Shown here piece by piece: positions 30,272 to 38,739 of a stretch of DNA of 64,000 nucleotides. Every line of letters begins with the position of its first letter. Position 1 is the stretch's first letter. A program made the position numbers and the translations under genes. The notes below the pieces were generated by a model. It searched no databases and was not told the origin of the DNA. It was given only the letters and a program-made list of their open reading frames with translations. The stretch comes from Neobacillus sp. PS2-9 (GTDB lineage: Bacteria > Bacillota > Bacilli > Bacillales > Cytobacillaceae), in contig NZ_CP133269.1 in assembly GCF_030915525.1 (NCBI RefSeq), forward strand, positions 831,001-895,000, given 5' to 3'.

Positions 30272-32050
30272 CTAGCTGATGTACTCAATATAGATGGATT
30301 TGTTTACTTTTTTTAGGACGATTCGTAAGCGGTCGTTGCGTTTGATGTCTCGGCCTTTTTTGGCGTCGATGGCGCGGCCGCCTTTTTCGATGGTACAGTC
30401 TGAGTTGTTGATTAGCAGAAGGGAGTCCCCTGATGCCGGTTTGAAAAGGATTTGATCCGTTTCCGCAAACTCTGGTGATAGCGACAGAAGCTGATGGAGA
30501 CGGAATTTCCCTTTAAAACCTTTCAATTTTTTATATTGTGGGCTGGTTCGTTCGCCCGTGTCCTCATTCTTAATCTCAACCACCATCTGGCCGCTGAATC
30601 CACGATTCGCTTGCTTCAACTTTGCGAACAACACATAAGCAAGTGCCGCTAGCAGTAGGACCCCAATCACGCCAAGCGTCACATAAAGCCACGGAAATGG
30701 TGTTTCCTCTTCCGGCGGACTTGGTTTGGATACTGTAGGTACAGCTGCCCCAGATTGTTTAACCGTTAGCTTTTCTGGTGCTGTTTCGCGAAAGAAGCTG
30801 TTGTCCTCCGCTTTTACCACTACCTCATAGTTAGCAGAGTTTCCAAGCTTGAACTGTCCTGCAAAACCTTGCTCGGCGGATGTTAAACTAATTTCCTCCG
30901 TTTTGCCCTTGTCGAGGTCTTTCACGAAAGCGCGAGCTTTCATTGATTTATAGATGTTTTTATCCGCGATGGCTGTGCCATTATCCTCAAAGAAGGCACC
31001 AATATTAACTGTTTCGCCTGCTTTGTAGGTCTTCTTGGCAAGCGGCGTGAGTTTTAGCTGTAAATCGTAGTTAAACACCAGATTGATATCAATTTTATCC
31101 TTAGGGACGCCTTTCACCTTCAGCGTCCAATCACCTTGGACAGGCTTCAGCAGCTTAACCATCGAATAGGTTTTCGATTTAGAGAGAAAGACTTGGTCTG
31201 ACGGAATGGCCAGTTCTTTTCCTGAAGGATTAAGCAGCTTCACTTCTACCGGCTGACTTGAAATCAGTGAGATATTGGCTTCTAAAACATTCTCGTTCGG
31301 GACATTAATTTTAATATCCTGATAATCTCCATTTGCCACCAATTGGTTAACAGGGACCATTTTCAGCTTCAAATGGTTAGCAAATATTTCACTAAGAATT
31401 CTTGGGAGCTGATCCGCTGAGCTCGCCTCAAAAAATTCCCCATTTGTACTTTTAGCTACATTAGATAAGACATTCTTGTTCAGCTTGCCATTGGCATTTA
31501 ACCCAATCGTATAAATGGGATAGCCTTTCGCCTTTGCAGCGGCAACCGCTTCATTGAGCGCATCCTCCGCTTGCTTTGCTGTCTTGGACTTCTTTGGGTC
31601 GAGCTCGTTGTTGCCATCGGCTAGCAGCACGATAAGAGGAAAGTAATTATTTTCATGACTCGAGTCCAATACCTTAACGGCTTCCTTCACCCCGGAAGAG
31701 ATATCTGTATACGTGGACTTTTCTAGTGAGTCGATAAAGTCCTTCAAATCCTTCTTGTCTTGTTCGGAGCGAATTTTGACCAGCGCCTTTTCGCGCATGA
31801 CCTCTTCTGCATAAGAAATGGCGCCAATTTTATCGCCATTAAAGGAGGCCATATCAATAAACATCTTCATGGCTTCATTGCTAATATTATTTGGATCGCT
31901 GCTTTTCATGGAATTACTCACATCGACTACCAGCATTCCCTCGACCCGGGAAGTGGAATGTAACGGACTTGCAGCGCGTACAGTATAAAAACTGATGTTG
32001 TATAAAAGAAATGTGACCACTATCAAACTACTAATCCATTTTTTTATCAT
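30272..32050 (-). CDS. Secreted, membrane-anchored vWA protein with cytoplasmic FHA-like tail
   Basis: About 592 residues. ATG 32050 is chosen because GGAGGT lies eight bases upstream; a longer frame to 32098 lacks this. The signal peptide is at 1-27. A vWA domain (about 38-220) has DVSNS (Asp43), Thr in TYTDIS and LLADGN. Immunoglobulin-like domains (about 235-430) follow, then a Pro-rich linker, a single span (about 455-478, WLYVTLGVIGVLLLAALAYV) and a beta-rich cytoplasmic domain. That last domain (LLLINNSDCTIEKGGRAI) is reminiscent of FHA or ubiquitin-like folds, which is tentative. It is the first gene of the leftward operon and could carry an outside signal inward. Confidence 0.8.
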   Translation of the reverse strand: MIKKWISSLIVVTFLLYNISFYTVRAASPLHSTSRVEGMLVVDVSNSMKSSDPNNISNEAMKMFIDMASFNGDKIGAISYAEEVMREKALVKIRSEQDKKDLKDFIDSLEKSTYTDISSGVKEAVKVLDSSHENNYFPLIVLLADGNNELDPKKSKTAKQAEDALNEAVAAAKAKGYPIYTIGLNANGKLNKNVLSNVAKSTNGEFFEASSADQLPRILSEIFANHLKLKMVPVNQLVANGDYQDIKINVPNENVLEANISLISSQPVEVKLLNPSGKELAIPSDQVFLSKSKTYSMVKLLKPVQGDWTLKVKGVPKDKIDINLVFNYDLQLKLTPLAKKTYKAGETVNIGAFFEDNGTAIADKNIYKSMKARAFVKDLDKGKTEEISLTSAEQGFAGQFKLGNSANYEVVVKAEDNSFFRETAPEKLTVKQSGAAVPTVSKPSPPEEETPFPWLYVTLGVIGVLLLAALAYVLFAKLKQANRGFSGQMVVEIKNEDTGERTSPQYKKLKGFKGKFRLHQLLSLSPEFAETDQILFKPASGDSLLLINNSDCTIEKGGRAIDAKKGRDIKRNDRLRIVLKKVNKSIYIEYIS

Positions 32051-32256
32051 CTGAAGTAACCTCCAACCAGCAGTTTCCTTATTGTAAAAAAATTTCAAAT
32101 TCCCTCATAATAAACTTATTTTACCACTGCTGTCATTATATTCCTAAACAATATTCGCTAGAATTATTAAAATTTACCTATTATAATATAAAATAATGTA
32201 TTTTTTGGAAAAAACGGTAGTATTCTGTAAAAAACCATCCGAAAAGGGGAAGTAGA
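32051..32256. promoter_or_regulatory. Divergent promoter region of the tubulin-like cluster
   Basis: About 200 bp of very AT-rich DNA between the two oppositely directed operons. TATAAT-like hexamers occur on both strands (for example near 32175-32185 on +), but I see no convincing -35 partner, and no clear operator palindrome. Shared control of both arms is likely from the geometry. Confidence 0.5.
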
Positions 32257-32406
32257 ATGTATAGCATTGTATTTACTAGTATTCTAGTTTTGATCCTGAT
32301 CTGGAAAACTTATAAATTGTTCAAAAATAAAAGAAACAGCGGCCACTTTGACGATGTAGACCAGGAATTAGTGATCATGCTGAACGAGGGTGAGTCGATT
32401 GGCTAA
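32257..32406 (+). CDS. Small single-span membrane protein
   Basis: A 49-residue ORF begins with ATG 32257, behind GGGGAAG, and ends at TAA 32404-32406. The product has an N-terminal hydrophobic segment (MYSIVFTSILVLILIW), then a basic stretch (KTYKLFKNKRN) and an acidic tail. The pattern fits an inner-membrane peptide with a cytoplasmic tail. Its end overlaps the next gene, which suggests coupling. No family is recognised. It is the first gene of the rightward arm. Confidence 0.65.
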   Translation: MYSIVFTSILVLILIWKTYKLFKNKRNSGHFDDVDQELVIMLNEGESIG

Positions 32407-33355
32407 ACAGGCGATTCAGTTTTCCAAGAAAAAACGGACACAGTACCGTTTTCAAAAGCTGAAAATGTGTAAAAAGTGCAATCGTTACTCTGTGCTAAAG
32501 GATGAAAACTGTCCATCCTGCGGCACGTCTTTTGTAGGAATCGAGAGTCTCGTCAAATCCATTTTTAAAAACCGTCTATTTACTGAAATAACGTGGATTT
32601 TAATCATTATCAGCATTGGAATAATTGCTGCTCCAACGGTCAGGTCACTATACTTCTCTCTCATTACCGGGTTCCTCTTTGTCATTTGCTATGTGATCCT
32701 AACGTCCATTTTTATGAAAAGTGAATATTTTACGCAGCTTAAGAAATTACTTCGGGTCGACTTAAAAAAGATTGCAGCGGGTATTCAGTTTGACAGCGAC
32801 CTCGCAAAAAAGGATGTCAAGGAGGAAAGACTTGCCCCTGCCTATGAAAAACTCCGTGAAATCGGCGATTTTATCTATAATGATCAGATGAAAATCCGCC
32901 GCGTGATGGCCTTGAACGAGATCGTTCTAAGAAGCGATATGGAGCTGGAGCTTGAACCCCTCGTTCCTTCATCATATGATAAGGATTTTGTGAAATATGC
33001 ACTTGAGGTGGTAAAAATCAACCGGTCTCTGATGATGAAAAAGGGAATTACTTATTTTATTAAGCACCGTGAAGCGATAATCAGAGATTTTGGGATGGAG
33101 TCCCTTATTTCAGTTGCAGGTACCACCTTACGGATGAAGCTGTATATTCAGGAGTTTGCCCCGTTTATCGAAGAATTCCTCGACTATTTTCCAAAGGAAA
33201 GGATTCTACGTTTATGTAGTATTTTACAGACAAATCCCGATGTGGACTGGGGGAGCCTTGAGGATAAAACAAGGCGTTTAGTTACAATGAAGTATCATTA
33301 CGATCCTGATTTCAAGCGCTTTGCTTATGATGAAGGGGCAGTAAGTCATGTTTAA
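32390..33355 (+). CDS. Zinc-ribbon, two-span membrane protein of unknown function
   Basis: Up to 321 residues. GTG 32390 gives the longest form, but TTG 32399 fits GAGGGTGA (32386-32393) better; both overlap the upstream ORF. The N-terminus is basic, then a zinc ribbon (CKKC and CPSC, about 27-45). Two spans follow (about 65-83 and 88-110), and a helical cytoplasmic domain fills the rest. The ribbon echoes that of the GTPase in the leftward arm. It overlaps the next gene by eight bases. Function is unknown. Confidence 0.72.
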   Translation: MSRLAKQAIQFSKKKRTQYRFQKLKMCKKCNRYSVLKDENCPSCGTSFVGIESLVKSIFKNRLFTEITWILIIISIGIIAAPTVRSLYFSLITGFLFVICYVILTSIFMKSEYFTQLKKLLRVDLKKIAAGIQFDSDLAKKDVKEERLAPAYEKLREIGDFIYNDQMKIRRVMALNEIVLRSDMELELEPLVPSSYDKDFVKYALEVVKINRSLMMKKGITYFIKHREAIIRDFGMESLISVAGTTLRMKLYIQEFAPFIEEFLDYFPKERILRLCSILQTNPDVDWGSLEDKTRRLVTMKYHYDPDFKRFAYDEGAVSHV

Positions 33356-35132
33356 ATTAACTGTATATAAAAAAGTAAATCTATCGCGGAATTTCTATCT
33401 GATTATCCTTAGTTTTCTCTTGGTACTAGTGGGGGGCAAAATTATTTTGGCGCATGAAAAACTTACGACCTATCAGGAAGCGATGCAGTTGTATCGTTCA
33501 GGAAACTTGGTAGAGGCAGAGAAGAAGTTCCGGGCCGCCAAGCTCAATCTTTCCGTTACGGATCACAACAAAGATATTAATATAAAACTCTCCCTCCTTT
33601 CTCCCATTCGGGAAGTCATGGAGGACCTAGACGAAAAGGCAGCCAGTTATTATAAGGAAAACGAACTTGACCTTCTTGTTGATATGTATGACCGCTGGCA
33701 AACAAACCAACAAAGATGGGTTTCAGGCACCAATATACAGAAGGACATGTATGAAGAGATGCTCGCCATTACCAAGCTGGACCAGGATATGAAGGGCTAT
33801 TTTTCTGCTATAAAAAAGACGAATCTTGCGAAACTGGAAAATGATGCTTCGATTGGCCAATCAGCAGAGGAACAGATTTATACGAACGTAAACAAAATTC
33901 CAATCGAATATTTTGGCGGAAAGTCTGCTAAAGCAAAAGAGATTATCACCTCGTTCCAAACGTATTACGAAGGAAAAGTAAATAAATTAACGGCAGCGGA
34001 TGCTTCTGTTATAGATATTGTAACTGAAGGAAGTCGGCAATTCGGCATGCTCTCCAGGTTTTCGATTCAATCTGGCTGGCTGGTGAAAAAGCTAGATTCC
34101 TATCTGTTAAACGTTCTTACCGCAGCAATTGCAAAAAAGGAATATGCCACGTTTGCGGAACAGGCGAATAGCACGAAGAAGTTGTTTTCAAATATGAAGG
34201 ATTCTAAGGTTTTTGCGTATATTGAAAAGTCCAAATCGGACCTTCTTTCTAAAGCAAATAAATTAACAGCGAGCAATAAGTACGAGGAGGCCATCAGCAT
34301 TTACGAAGCTCTTACACCATTGGAAAATACGGAGCAGCTTATTGCAAAGACCAATCTTGCCTGGGACAAATATGAGCCGATTCGCGTCTTAAAGCGTTTG
34401 TATCCAGATAAGGAGTTCCCAAATTTCGTGAATGCGAGAAATAAATGGGGCGCTGATAGTGTTGTGGCCGCCGTCTCTAAGGATGGCATAATATATTTTG
34501 GCAGAATTAAAGGAGAAGAGGCAATGACGGTTATGGAAGGGACGTTAACCGGGGCCCCTGTGATCAACAAGTTGAACTTCCAAAGCAGCTACAGTACATC
34601 TGAAAAACCAGTTATCTTTATGGATGCTAAATCGTCCGAACGAAAGCATCATTACCTAGCTTATGAGGTGGGCACTAACTCAATTAAAACGATTCTCGAT
34701 GTCGAAGCTGACAATCTAACGGTTGAAGCGAAGCAGGTTTTATTACTCGATAATCCTGTGGGCCAAGGAGCAGGAGAGCTCTCCTACTATGAACCTGGCA
34801 TAAATGGTGAATATCAATTTACCAAAATTAAAGTAGATTATGTGGATATTCAAGTCAGTGATATCGCGAAATACTATGGAAAAAAAGTACGCTTTACTGG
34901 TTATGCTGTGTCAAAAACATCCAGCGGAGCTGCACTCGTCACTCTATCAGAAGGCTACAATTATAGTACCGGTAAGTATGAGAAATCGTATTTGATATTA
35001 AAAGGGTCTGTGGATTTTACCATCTATACGAATTATACTGTGATCGGTGTGTTTAACAGCTACACGACAATCACCAATGAGAATGGAGAACAAGTCCGCG
35101 TACCCGTTTTCCAAGTTGAAAAAGTGGAATAA
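33348..35132 (+). CDS. Membrane-anchored TPR-like protein
   Basis: A 594-residue protein with one N-terminal span (about 15-35) and no cleavage site, so the bulk is probably outside. TPR-like helical pairs are seen at about 42-66 (YQEAMQLYRSGNLVEAEKKF) and 305-325 (NKYEEAISIYEAL). The C-terminal third (380-594) is beta-rich, with repeated strand-turn units. A beta-barrel-like ending (FTGYAVSKT, TNYTVIGVF) recalls OB folds, but weakly. It overlaps the preceding gene and ends the rightward arm. No family name is offered. Confidence 0.72.
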   Translation: MFKLTVYKKVNLSRNFYLIILSFLLVLVGGKIILAHEKLTTYQEAMQLYRSGNLVEAEKKFRAAKLNLSVTDHNKDINIKLSLLSPIREVMEDLDEKAASYYKENELDLLVDMYDRWQTNQQRWVSGTNIQKDMYEEMLAITKLDQDMKGYFSAIKKTNLAKLENDASIGQSAEEQIYTNVNKIPIEYFGGKSAKAKEIITSFQTYYEGKVNKLTAADASVIDIVTEGSRQFGMLSRFSIQSGWLVKKLDSYLLNVLTAAIAKKEYATFAEQANSTKKLFSNMKDSKVFAYIEKSKSDLLSKANKLTASNKYEEAISIYEALTPLENTEQLIAKTNLAWDKYEPIRVLKRLYPDKEFPNFVNARNKWGADSVVAAVSKDGIIYFGRIKGEEAMTVMEGTLTGAPVINKLNFQSSYSTSEKPVIFMDAKSSERKHHYLAYEVGTNSIKTILDVEADNLTVEAKQVLLLDNPVGQGAGELSYYEPGINGEYQFTKIKVDYVDIQVSDIAKYYGKKVRFTGYAVSKTSSGAALVTLSEGYNYSTGKYEKSYLILKGSVDFTIYTNYTVIGVFNSYTTITNENGEQVRVPVFQVEKVE

Positions 35133-35155
35133 AAAAAAGGTTCTGCTAAATTTGT

Positions 35156-35287
35156 CTGTTGATTTCCGTTCCAGGCGATTCGCTTTCCGCGGGCGTTCCG
35201 GGAGCCTCCTCGTCGCTCACTCCTGCGGGGTCTCCCGTGACCGCTACTCCCGCAGGAGTCTTCGCCACCTTCCACTCCAATCAACAG
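35156..35287. mobile_element. MITE-like palindromic element, copy C (diverged core)
   Basis: It starts CTGTTGATTTCCGTTCCAGG and ends CACTCCAATCAACAG. The middle differs at many positions from copies A, B and D, so it is an older copy or a sister subfamily. It lies 23 bp after the stop of the TPR-like gene. Confidence 0.65.
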
Positions 35288-35326
35288 GTGTGTCAAATCG
35301 AATAATGCTTTAACATATCCAAAATG

Positions 35327-35371
35327 AAAAGGGTCAGATCCAACTGTTATTAGTGGTTCTGAACCCTTTTT
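35327..35371. terminator. Bidirectional terminator
   Basis: AAAAGGGTCAGATCC pairs with GGTTCTGAACCCTTTT, with a small bulge, and is followed by T. It separates the rightward arm of the tubulin-like cluster from the next leftward gene. Confidence 0.75.
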
Positions 35372-35374
35372 CTA

Positions 35375-35674
35375 CTATTCTTTACTAGAGATAGGGATAA
35401 AGCGATTAAATATACCGACCGATGTGACTTCTCCCATTCCTACTTTGGAAAAGTCTGTTTTATAAACAGTGAAAATAAAATAATCCTCTTGTGTGGTGCC
35501 CATATCAAAAATTGATTTCCCTGCCACTGAGAGGACTCCTTTTTGTAGTAGATTGGAAGATTGATCCATTGTCTTGTGATTGATCCAGTCCACATATTCC
35601 GAGCGATTAGGATTGGTTTCGGATAACACATAAATAACCACAATGAAAAGAATGATGGAAACAAGTCGTTTCAT
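35375..35674 (-). CDS. Small secreted or membrane-anchored protein, DUF4359-like
   Basis: A 99-residue protein with an N-terminal hydrophobic segment (MKRLVSIILFIVVIYVL) and a body with TNPNRSEYVDWI, FTVYKTDF and GIFNRFIPI. The pattern resembles the DUF4359 family of small Bacillus exported proteins, as I recall it. ATG 35674 has AGGAG about eight bases upstream. It stands alone. Function is unknown. Confidence 0.7.
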   Translation of the reverse strand: MKRLVSIILFIVVIYVLSETNPNRSEYVDWINHKTMDQSSNLLQKGVLSVAGKSIFDMGTTQEDYFIFTVYKTDFSKVGMGEVTSVGIFNRFIPISSKE

Positions 35675-35846
35675 TTAACAATCTCCTATTCTTACAGCTT
35701 TTGAACTGTAAATTTTTATACAAATAAGTATAAATTGGAAGCCTACTTTTGTAAACAACCCCTATAACAAACAAGAAAATGGAAAGAACATTATGATGAT
35801 AATTGGCTATCGATATGTTAAATTATTACTATTATATTCTTAAAGT

Positions 35847-36033
35847 TAGGCTCTGTTAAACTTGTCTGTTGATTTCCGCTCCAGGCACTTCGCTTTCCGT
35901 GGGTGTTTCGGCGAGCCTCCTCGGCGCTAGCGCCTGCGGGGTCTCCCCTGAACCATACTCCCACAGGAGTCTTCGTGCCTTCCGCTCCAATCAACAGGGT
36001 GTAAAAATCAACAATATTTTTTAACAAAGCCTA
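35847..36033 (+). mobile_element. MITE-like palindromic element, copy D
   Basis: The 187-bp element starts TAGGCTCTGTTAAACTTG and ends TTAACAAAGCCTA. It differs from copy A at only about ten positions, mostly near the right end. Like copy A, it ends about 20 bp before a start codon and its ribosome binding site. Confidence 0.7.
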
Positions 36034-36053
36034 CAATTAAAGGAGACAAATCC

Positions 36054-36149
36054 GTGTCGAGAAAAAAGAAGTGGACGATTGCCTGTTTCCTTTTCCTGCT
36101 CTTTCTAAATGGGTTCGGGATACTAGCGGTCAATTTATTAAGTAAGTAG
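36054..36149 (+). CDS. 31-residue membrane peptide
   Basis: GTG 36054 follows AAAGGAG (36039-36045). The product starts MSRKKKWTIACFLFLLFLNG and is a basic end followed by one hydrophobic span, then NLLSK. It lies between MITE-like copy D and the CPBP-type gene and may be co-transcribed with the latter, 36 bp on. Such short ORFs can arise by chance; the ribosome binding site and amphipathic design favour a real gene. Confidence 0.5.
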   Translation: MSRKKKWTIACFLFLLFLNGFGILAVNLLSK

Positions 36150-36185
36150 GAAGATTCTACAAATTAACAGGCGGGGAATGACATT

Positions 36186-37088
36186 ATGATCTCTAATTTA
36201 GCAAAACCACTTTCGAAAAAACTACTTTTCGCGATGCTCATCGTGACGATCGGTGTGGAAATCCTTCTTTATCTATCCAGGTACAGCTATATGGCAAGCT
36301 CACTGTATGATGGTGTCATGGTTGGTTCCTTTTTTATCGGATGGAAGCTGTATCGCCGGCTTGGCAGCCCAGCGAATCCTCCCAAACGGCCACGGCGGAT
36401 GATGATGCAATTTACCGGTGCTTTTCTTGTTTTCTTCCTTGGTAGTACGGTCATAAATATTTACTCAACGAATACATTTCAGGCATTTAGCGATGACTAT
36501 GACCAATATGTGCAGGATTATGCGGAAACACAATCCTTTGACGTGGATGAGGATGAGGAAGGAGCTCCAATTAATTCGGTAGGGTCCTTTTTTGATAAGG
36601 TCGATACGATTGGCGCGGATTTATATGCCGATACTCTCGCTGGTTTAGAAGAAGTATGGCGGTTATCCTATATGATTCTCATCCTTATCGTTTTCAAGAA
36701 GCTCTTTCCTAAGCGCTGGAATAGCGGGCGCAGGGATCTATTCCTCATGCTTTCACTATTTCTTACGTCGATTTTATTTGGCGTCGATCACACGCTGGAT
36801 ACGGAACAGCCATGGTCGATTCGAATCGGTGCGATTGTGACCTTCGCTAATATGGGGCTGTTATTTGGCTTAATTTTATTATGGACTCGTAACCTCTGGG
36901 TGACGGTCCTTGTTCATTCCCTTTACGATATAACCGCCACACTGTCGTGGTATTACATCGATTACGCAGTTGAATTCTTCGCTCTAGGTTGCTTGGCTCT
37001 TCACATCATTCTTTTTACTATAGAAAAAATACAGCAAAGCCGTTTGAAGAAGGAAATAGCTGCCGTTGATCTGGCACAATGGCCGTAA
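36186..37088 (+). CDS. CPBP-family intramembrane protease-like protein, variant motif
   Basis: A 300-residue protein with about eight spans and an acidic loop (about 85-150). The second and third CPBP motifs are present: FGVDH near 199-203 and HSLYD near 243-247. The first motif, normally EExxxR, reads LEEVWR (EExxR), one residue short. It may still place the Glu and Arg correctly or may be inactive. Family members process membrane proteins or modify prenyl groups. ATG 36186 follows GGGGAATGA. Confidence 0.72.
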   Translation: MISNLAKPLSKKLLFAMLIVTIGVEILLYLSRYSYMASSLYDGVMVGSFFIGWKLYRRLGSPANPPKRPRRMMMQFTGAFLVFFLGSTVINIYSTNTFQAFSDDYDQYVQDYAETQSFDVDEDEEGAPINSVGSFFDKVDTIGADLYADTLAGLEEVWRLSYMILILIVFKKLFPKRWNSGRRDLFLMLSLFLTSILFGVDHTLDTEQPWSIRIGAIVTFANMGLLFGLILLWTRNLWVTVLVHSLYDITATLSWYYIDYAVEFFALGCLALHIILFTIEKIQQSRLKKEIAAVDLAQWP

Positions 37089-37117
37089 GCACCAAGATTA
37101 TTCATATATGGAAAGAA

Positions 37118-37150
37118 AAAAGCAGCAACCCCTGGGTTTCTGCTTTATTT
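37118..37150. terminator. Bidirectional terminator
   Basis: AAAGCAG, then AACCC, pair with GGGTT and CTGCTTT, leaving a tiny loop; T-rich sequence follows. It separates two convergent genes. Confidence 0.7.
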
Positions 37151-37163
37151 ATATACTTCCCCC

Positions 37164-37772
37164 TTAAAAATGATATTGATATACTTTGGTATCCACCCAG
37201 TACTCAATCGTCCCATCCTCTTGCTGAACGTATTTAATCTTCTCCCTATCAAAAGTATCTGCTAACCTTTCGGCTGCCAGCCCTTGGGCAACCTTTAGTT
37301 TCAATAACTTTTTATTAATCTGAAAGGCGTCTCTATTTTTTGCCTCTGCTAGATAGGTAATCAAGTCTAACCTTTGTTGCATTACATCAAGCAGATCTAA
37401 TTTATGTTTACTTAATCCAGAAGGTGCCTTTAAGTTACCTACTTTCTGTACGAGCTCTGCTTGCTTCTCGACAGCTTGCTGAAGATTTCCGGTCTCTTGT
37501 TCTGTTACCTGCCTTAATAAGTTCGAGCTTTGCTTGTTATAGGATTGTACGACTTTTAAGTAGGAAATGGTCTCATCTTGAGTTGATGTAGTGAAGTCTT
37601 GTAGTAAAAAACTACTAATAATGACCACTGCGCAAAATCCAGCTATGATATAAGACCACTTTTTCCTAGTACTTTTATTAGGTGGAGGTTCTTCAGCGTA
37701 AGGTTGAACTTGTGCCTTTAACTGTAACTCCTCCAGTTCTTGCTTCACTTTTTGTTGTGCGGGAGTCAGCAT
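37164..37772 (-). CDS. Membrane-anchored coiled-coil hypothetical protein
   Basis: A 202-residue protein. The cytoplasmic N-terminus is Gln/Glu-rich and helical (1-36), then one span (about 39-57, WSYIIAGFCAVVIISSFLL). The outer part is mainly coiled coil (about 68-170) and ends in a short beta segment (IEYWVDTKVYQYHF). GGAGG-like sequence precedes ATG 37772. No family is recognised. It is monocistronic. Confidence 0.65.
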   Translation of the reverse strand: MLTPAQQKVKQELEELQLKAQVQPYAEEPPPNKSTRKKWSYIIAGFCAVVIISSFLLQDFTTSTQDETISYLKVVQSYNKQSSNLLRQVTEQETGNLQQAVEKQAELVQKVGNLKAPSGLSKHKLDLLDVMQQRLDLITYLAEAKNRDAFQINKKLLKLKVAQGLAAERLADTFDREKIKYVQQEDGTIEYWVDTKVYQYHF

Positions 37773-37888
37773 CCTTCGCCCTCCATTTTATGTAGAATAG
37801 TAGAAACTATTACTATCCTACTATAAAAAGGGGTGAAAAATCCATTTATTCCTTAATTTTACTATATAAATAAAGCCTTTTTTACCAA

Positions 37889-37920
37889 AAAAGAAGAGGC
37901 TGTTAACCAGCCTCTTTATA
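37889..37920 (-). terminator. Terminator of the 46-residue gene
   Basis: On the minus strand AGAGGCTG and CAGCCTCT pair over GTTAA, which contains the stop codon region, and TTCTTTTTT follows. Confidence 0.75.
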
Positions 37921-38043
37921 AAATAATCTTTTTCGTGGCCTGTTCCAGACCTTTATGTAGGTGTTTCCTTCTGTACATCGAAACATTTTAATTCCAATAA
38001 ACTTTAGAGGAGTGAATATTTCCTTCATATGCAAGAGTGGCAT
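37903..38043 (-). CDS. Small basic protein of 46 residues
   Basis: ATG 38043 follows GGAGGTTGATAG, a near-ideal ribosome binding site. The product starts MPLLHMKEIFTPLKF and is rich in Lys and Arg, with one Cys and aromatic residues; no signal or membrane span. A terminator overlaps its stop codon. The family is not recognised. Signals at both ends make it a credible short gene. Confidence 0.6.
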   Translation of the reverse strand: MPLLHMKEIFTPLKFIGIKMFRCTEGNTYIKVWNRPRKRLFYKEAG

Positions 38044-38418
38044 TCTATCAACCTCCAATAAAAGTAGTAGTTTTATAATACCTTATTTTGGAAGTGGGAA
38101 ACACCGTTTCTTCTCACCAATTATCGACTATTTTCGAGTCCAACAAATGAATTGGTAGTGTTAGGATAAATTAAAAGATTGATCCAACAATTTGCAAATA
38201 AAATAATTTATAGGAAAAAAGATAGAGATAAAATGTCTATCACTTTTCGAGCTTCTTTACTTTTCTAGTATAAGGCTTATTACTTTTCTTTTTTGTAATC
38301 ATTAGTGAATTTTATTATTTCCACACCACAAGAATTATTGATGTCTTGTCAGGCTAATTAGATTTTTAAGCGAAAAAAAAATACCAAGGACATTTTGTGA
38401 GCCAATTTTATCAAAAAC

Positions 38419-38522
38419 ACGAGTTTATGCAATTAAACCAGCTCGTATTTTCTGACAACGTAGGTTAGGAGAACCTATATTCCGCTAAAATATTATCCCT
38501 TTAAAGGGGTAAATTCTTAGCG
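38419..38522. other. Series of hairpins in the gap before the first S8 protease
   Basis: Three stem-loops follow each other: ACGAG/CTCGT (38419-38446), TAGGTT/AACCTA (38461-38477), and nested CGCTAA/TTAGCG around CCCTTTAAAGGG (38483-38522). They lie upstream of the TTGACC promoter. They could belong to a longer leader or a small RNA. I could not match a known riboswitch class. The rest of 38044-38600 is AT-rich without a recognisable feature. Confidence 0.35.
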
Positions 38523-38601
38523 CAGATCACATATAGGGTGGTTATTTATGTAACTATGTCGAATATTGCGAAAATATTTTTATTCGAACACCGAAAAACT
38601 A

Positions 38602-38631
38602 TTGACCTTTACTACAATAAAATACTAAAAT
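38602..38631 (+). promoter_or_regulatory. Promoter of the first S8 protease gene
   Basis: TTGACC, 18 bp, TAAAAT. The same hexamers recur at 17 bp spacing before the paralogous protease gene. It leaves a leader of about 100 nt. Confidence 0.65.
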
Positions 38632-38739
38632 TATATTTGTATATTCCGACTTTTCTAAATAGTAGGGTGATTTGACCCGAAAGGAGATTAGTAGGGAAGA
38701 TATTGTTATTACTATTTTAATAGGGGGGGAAAGTATTTA

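Noticed and set aside
30023..30316. Short Arg/Gly-rich frames around 30.1, 35.2 and 35.9 kb
   Set aside because: They are translations of the MITE-like copies; the same spurious peptides recur with each copy.
18043..35132. Prophage or phage tubulin (PhuZ) origin of the tubulin-like cluster
   Set aside because: No phage structural, integrase or lysis genes are present, and the 1130-residue tubulin-like protein with vWA and GAP1 partners does not resemble the short phage tubulins.
38419..38522. Possible c-di-AMP (ydaO-type) riboswitch before the S8 protease
   Set aside because: TAGGTTAGGAGAACCTA and the CGCTAA stem recall parts of the class, but the characteristic GACAGC and GGGGTGAATC-type segments are missing, and the mapped promoter lies downstream of it.
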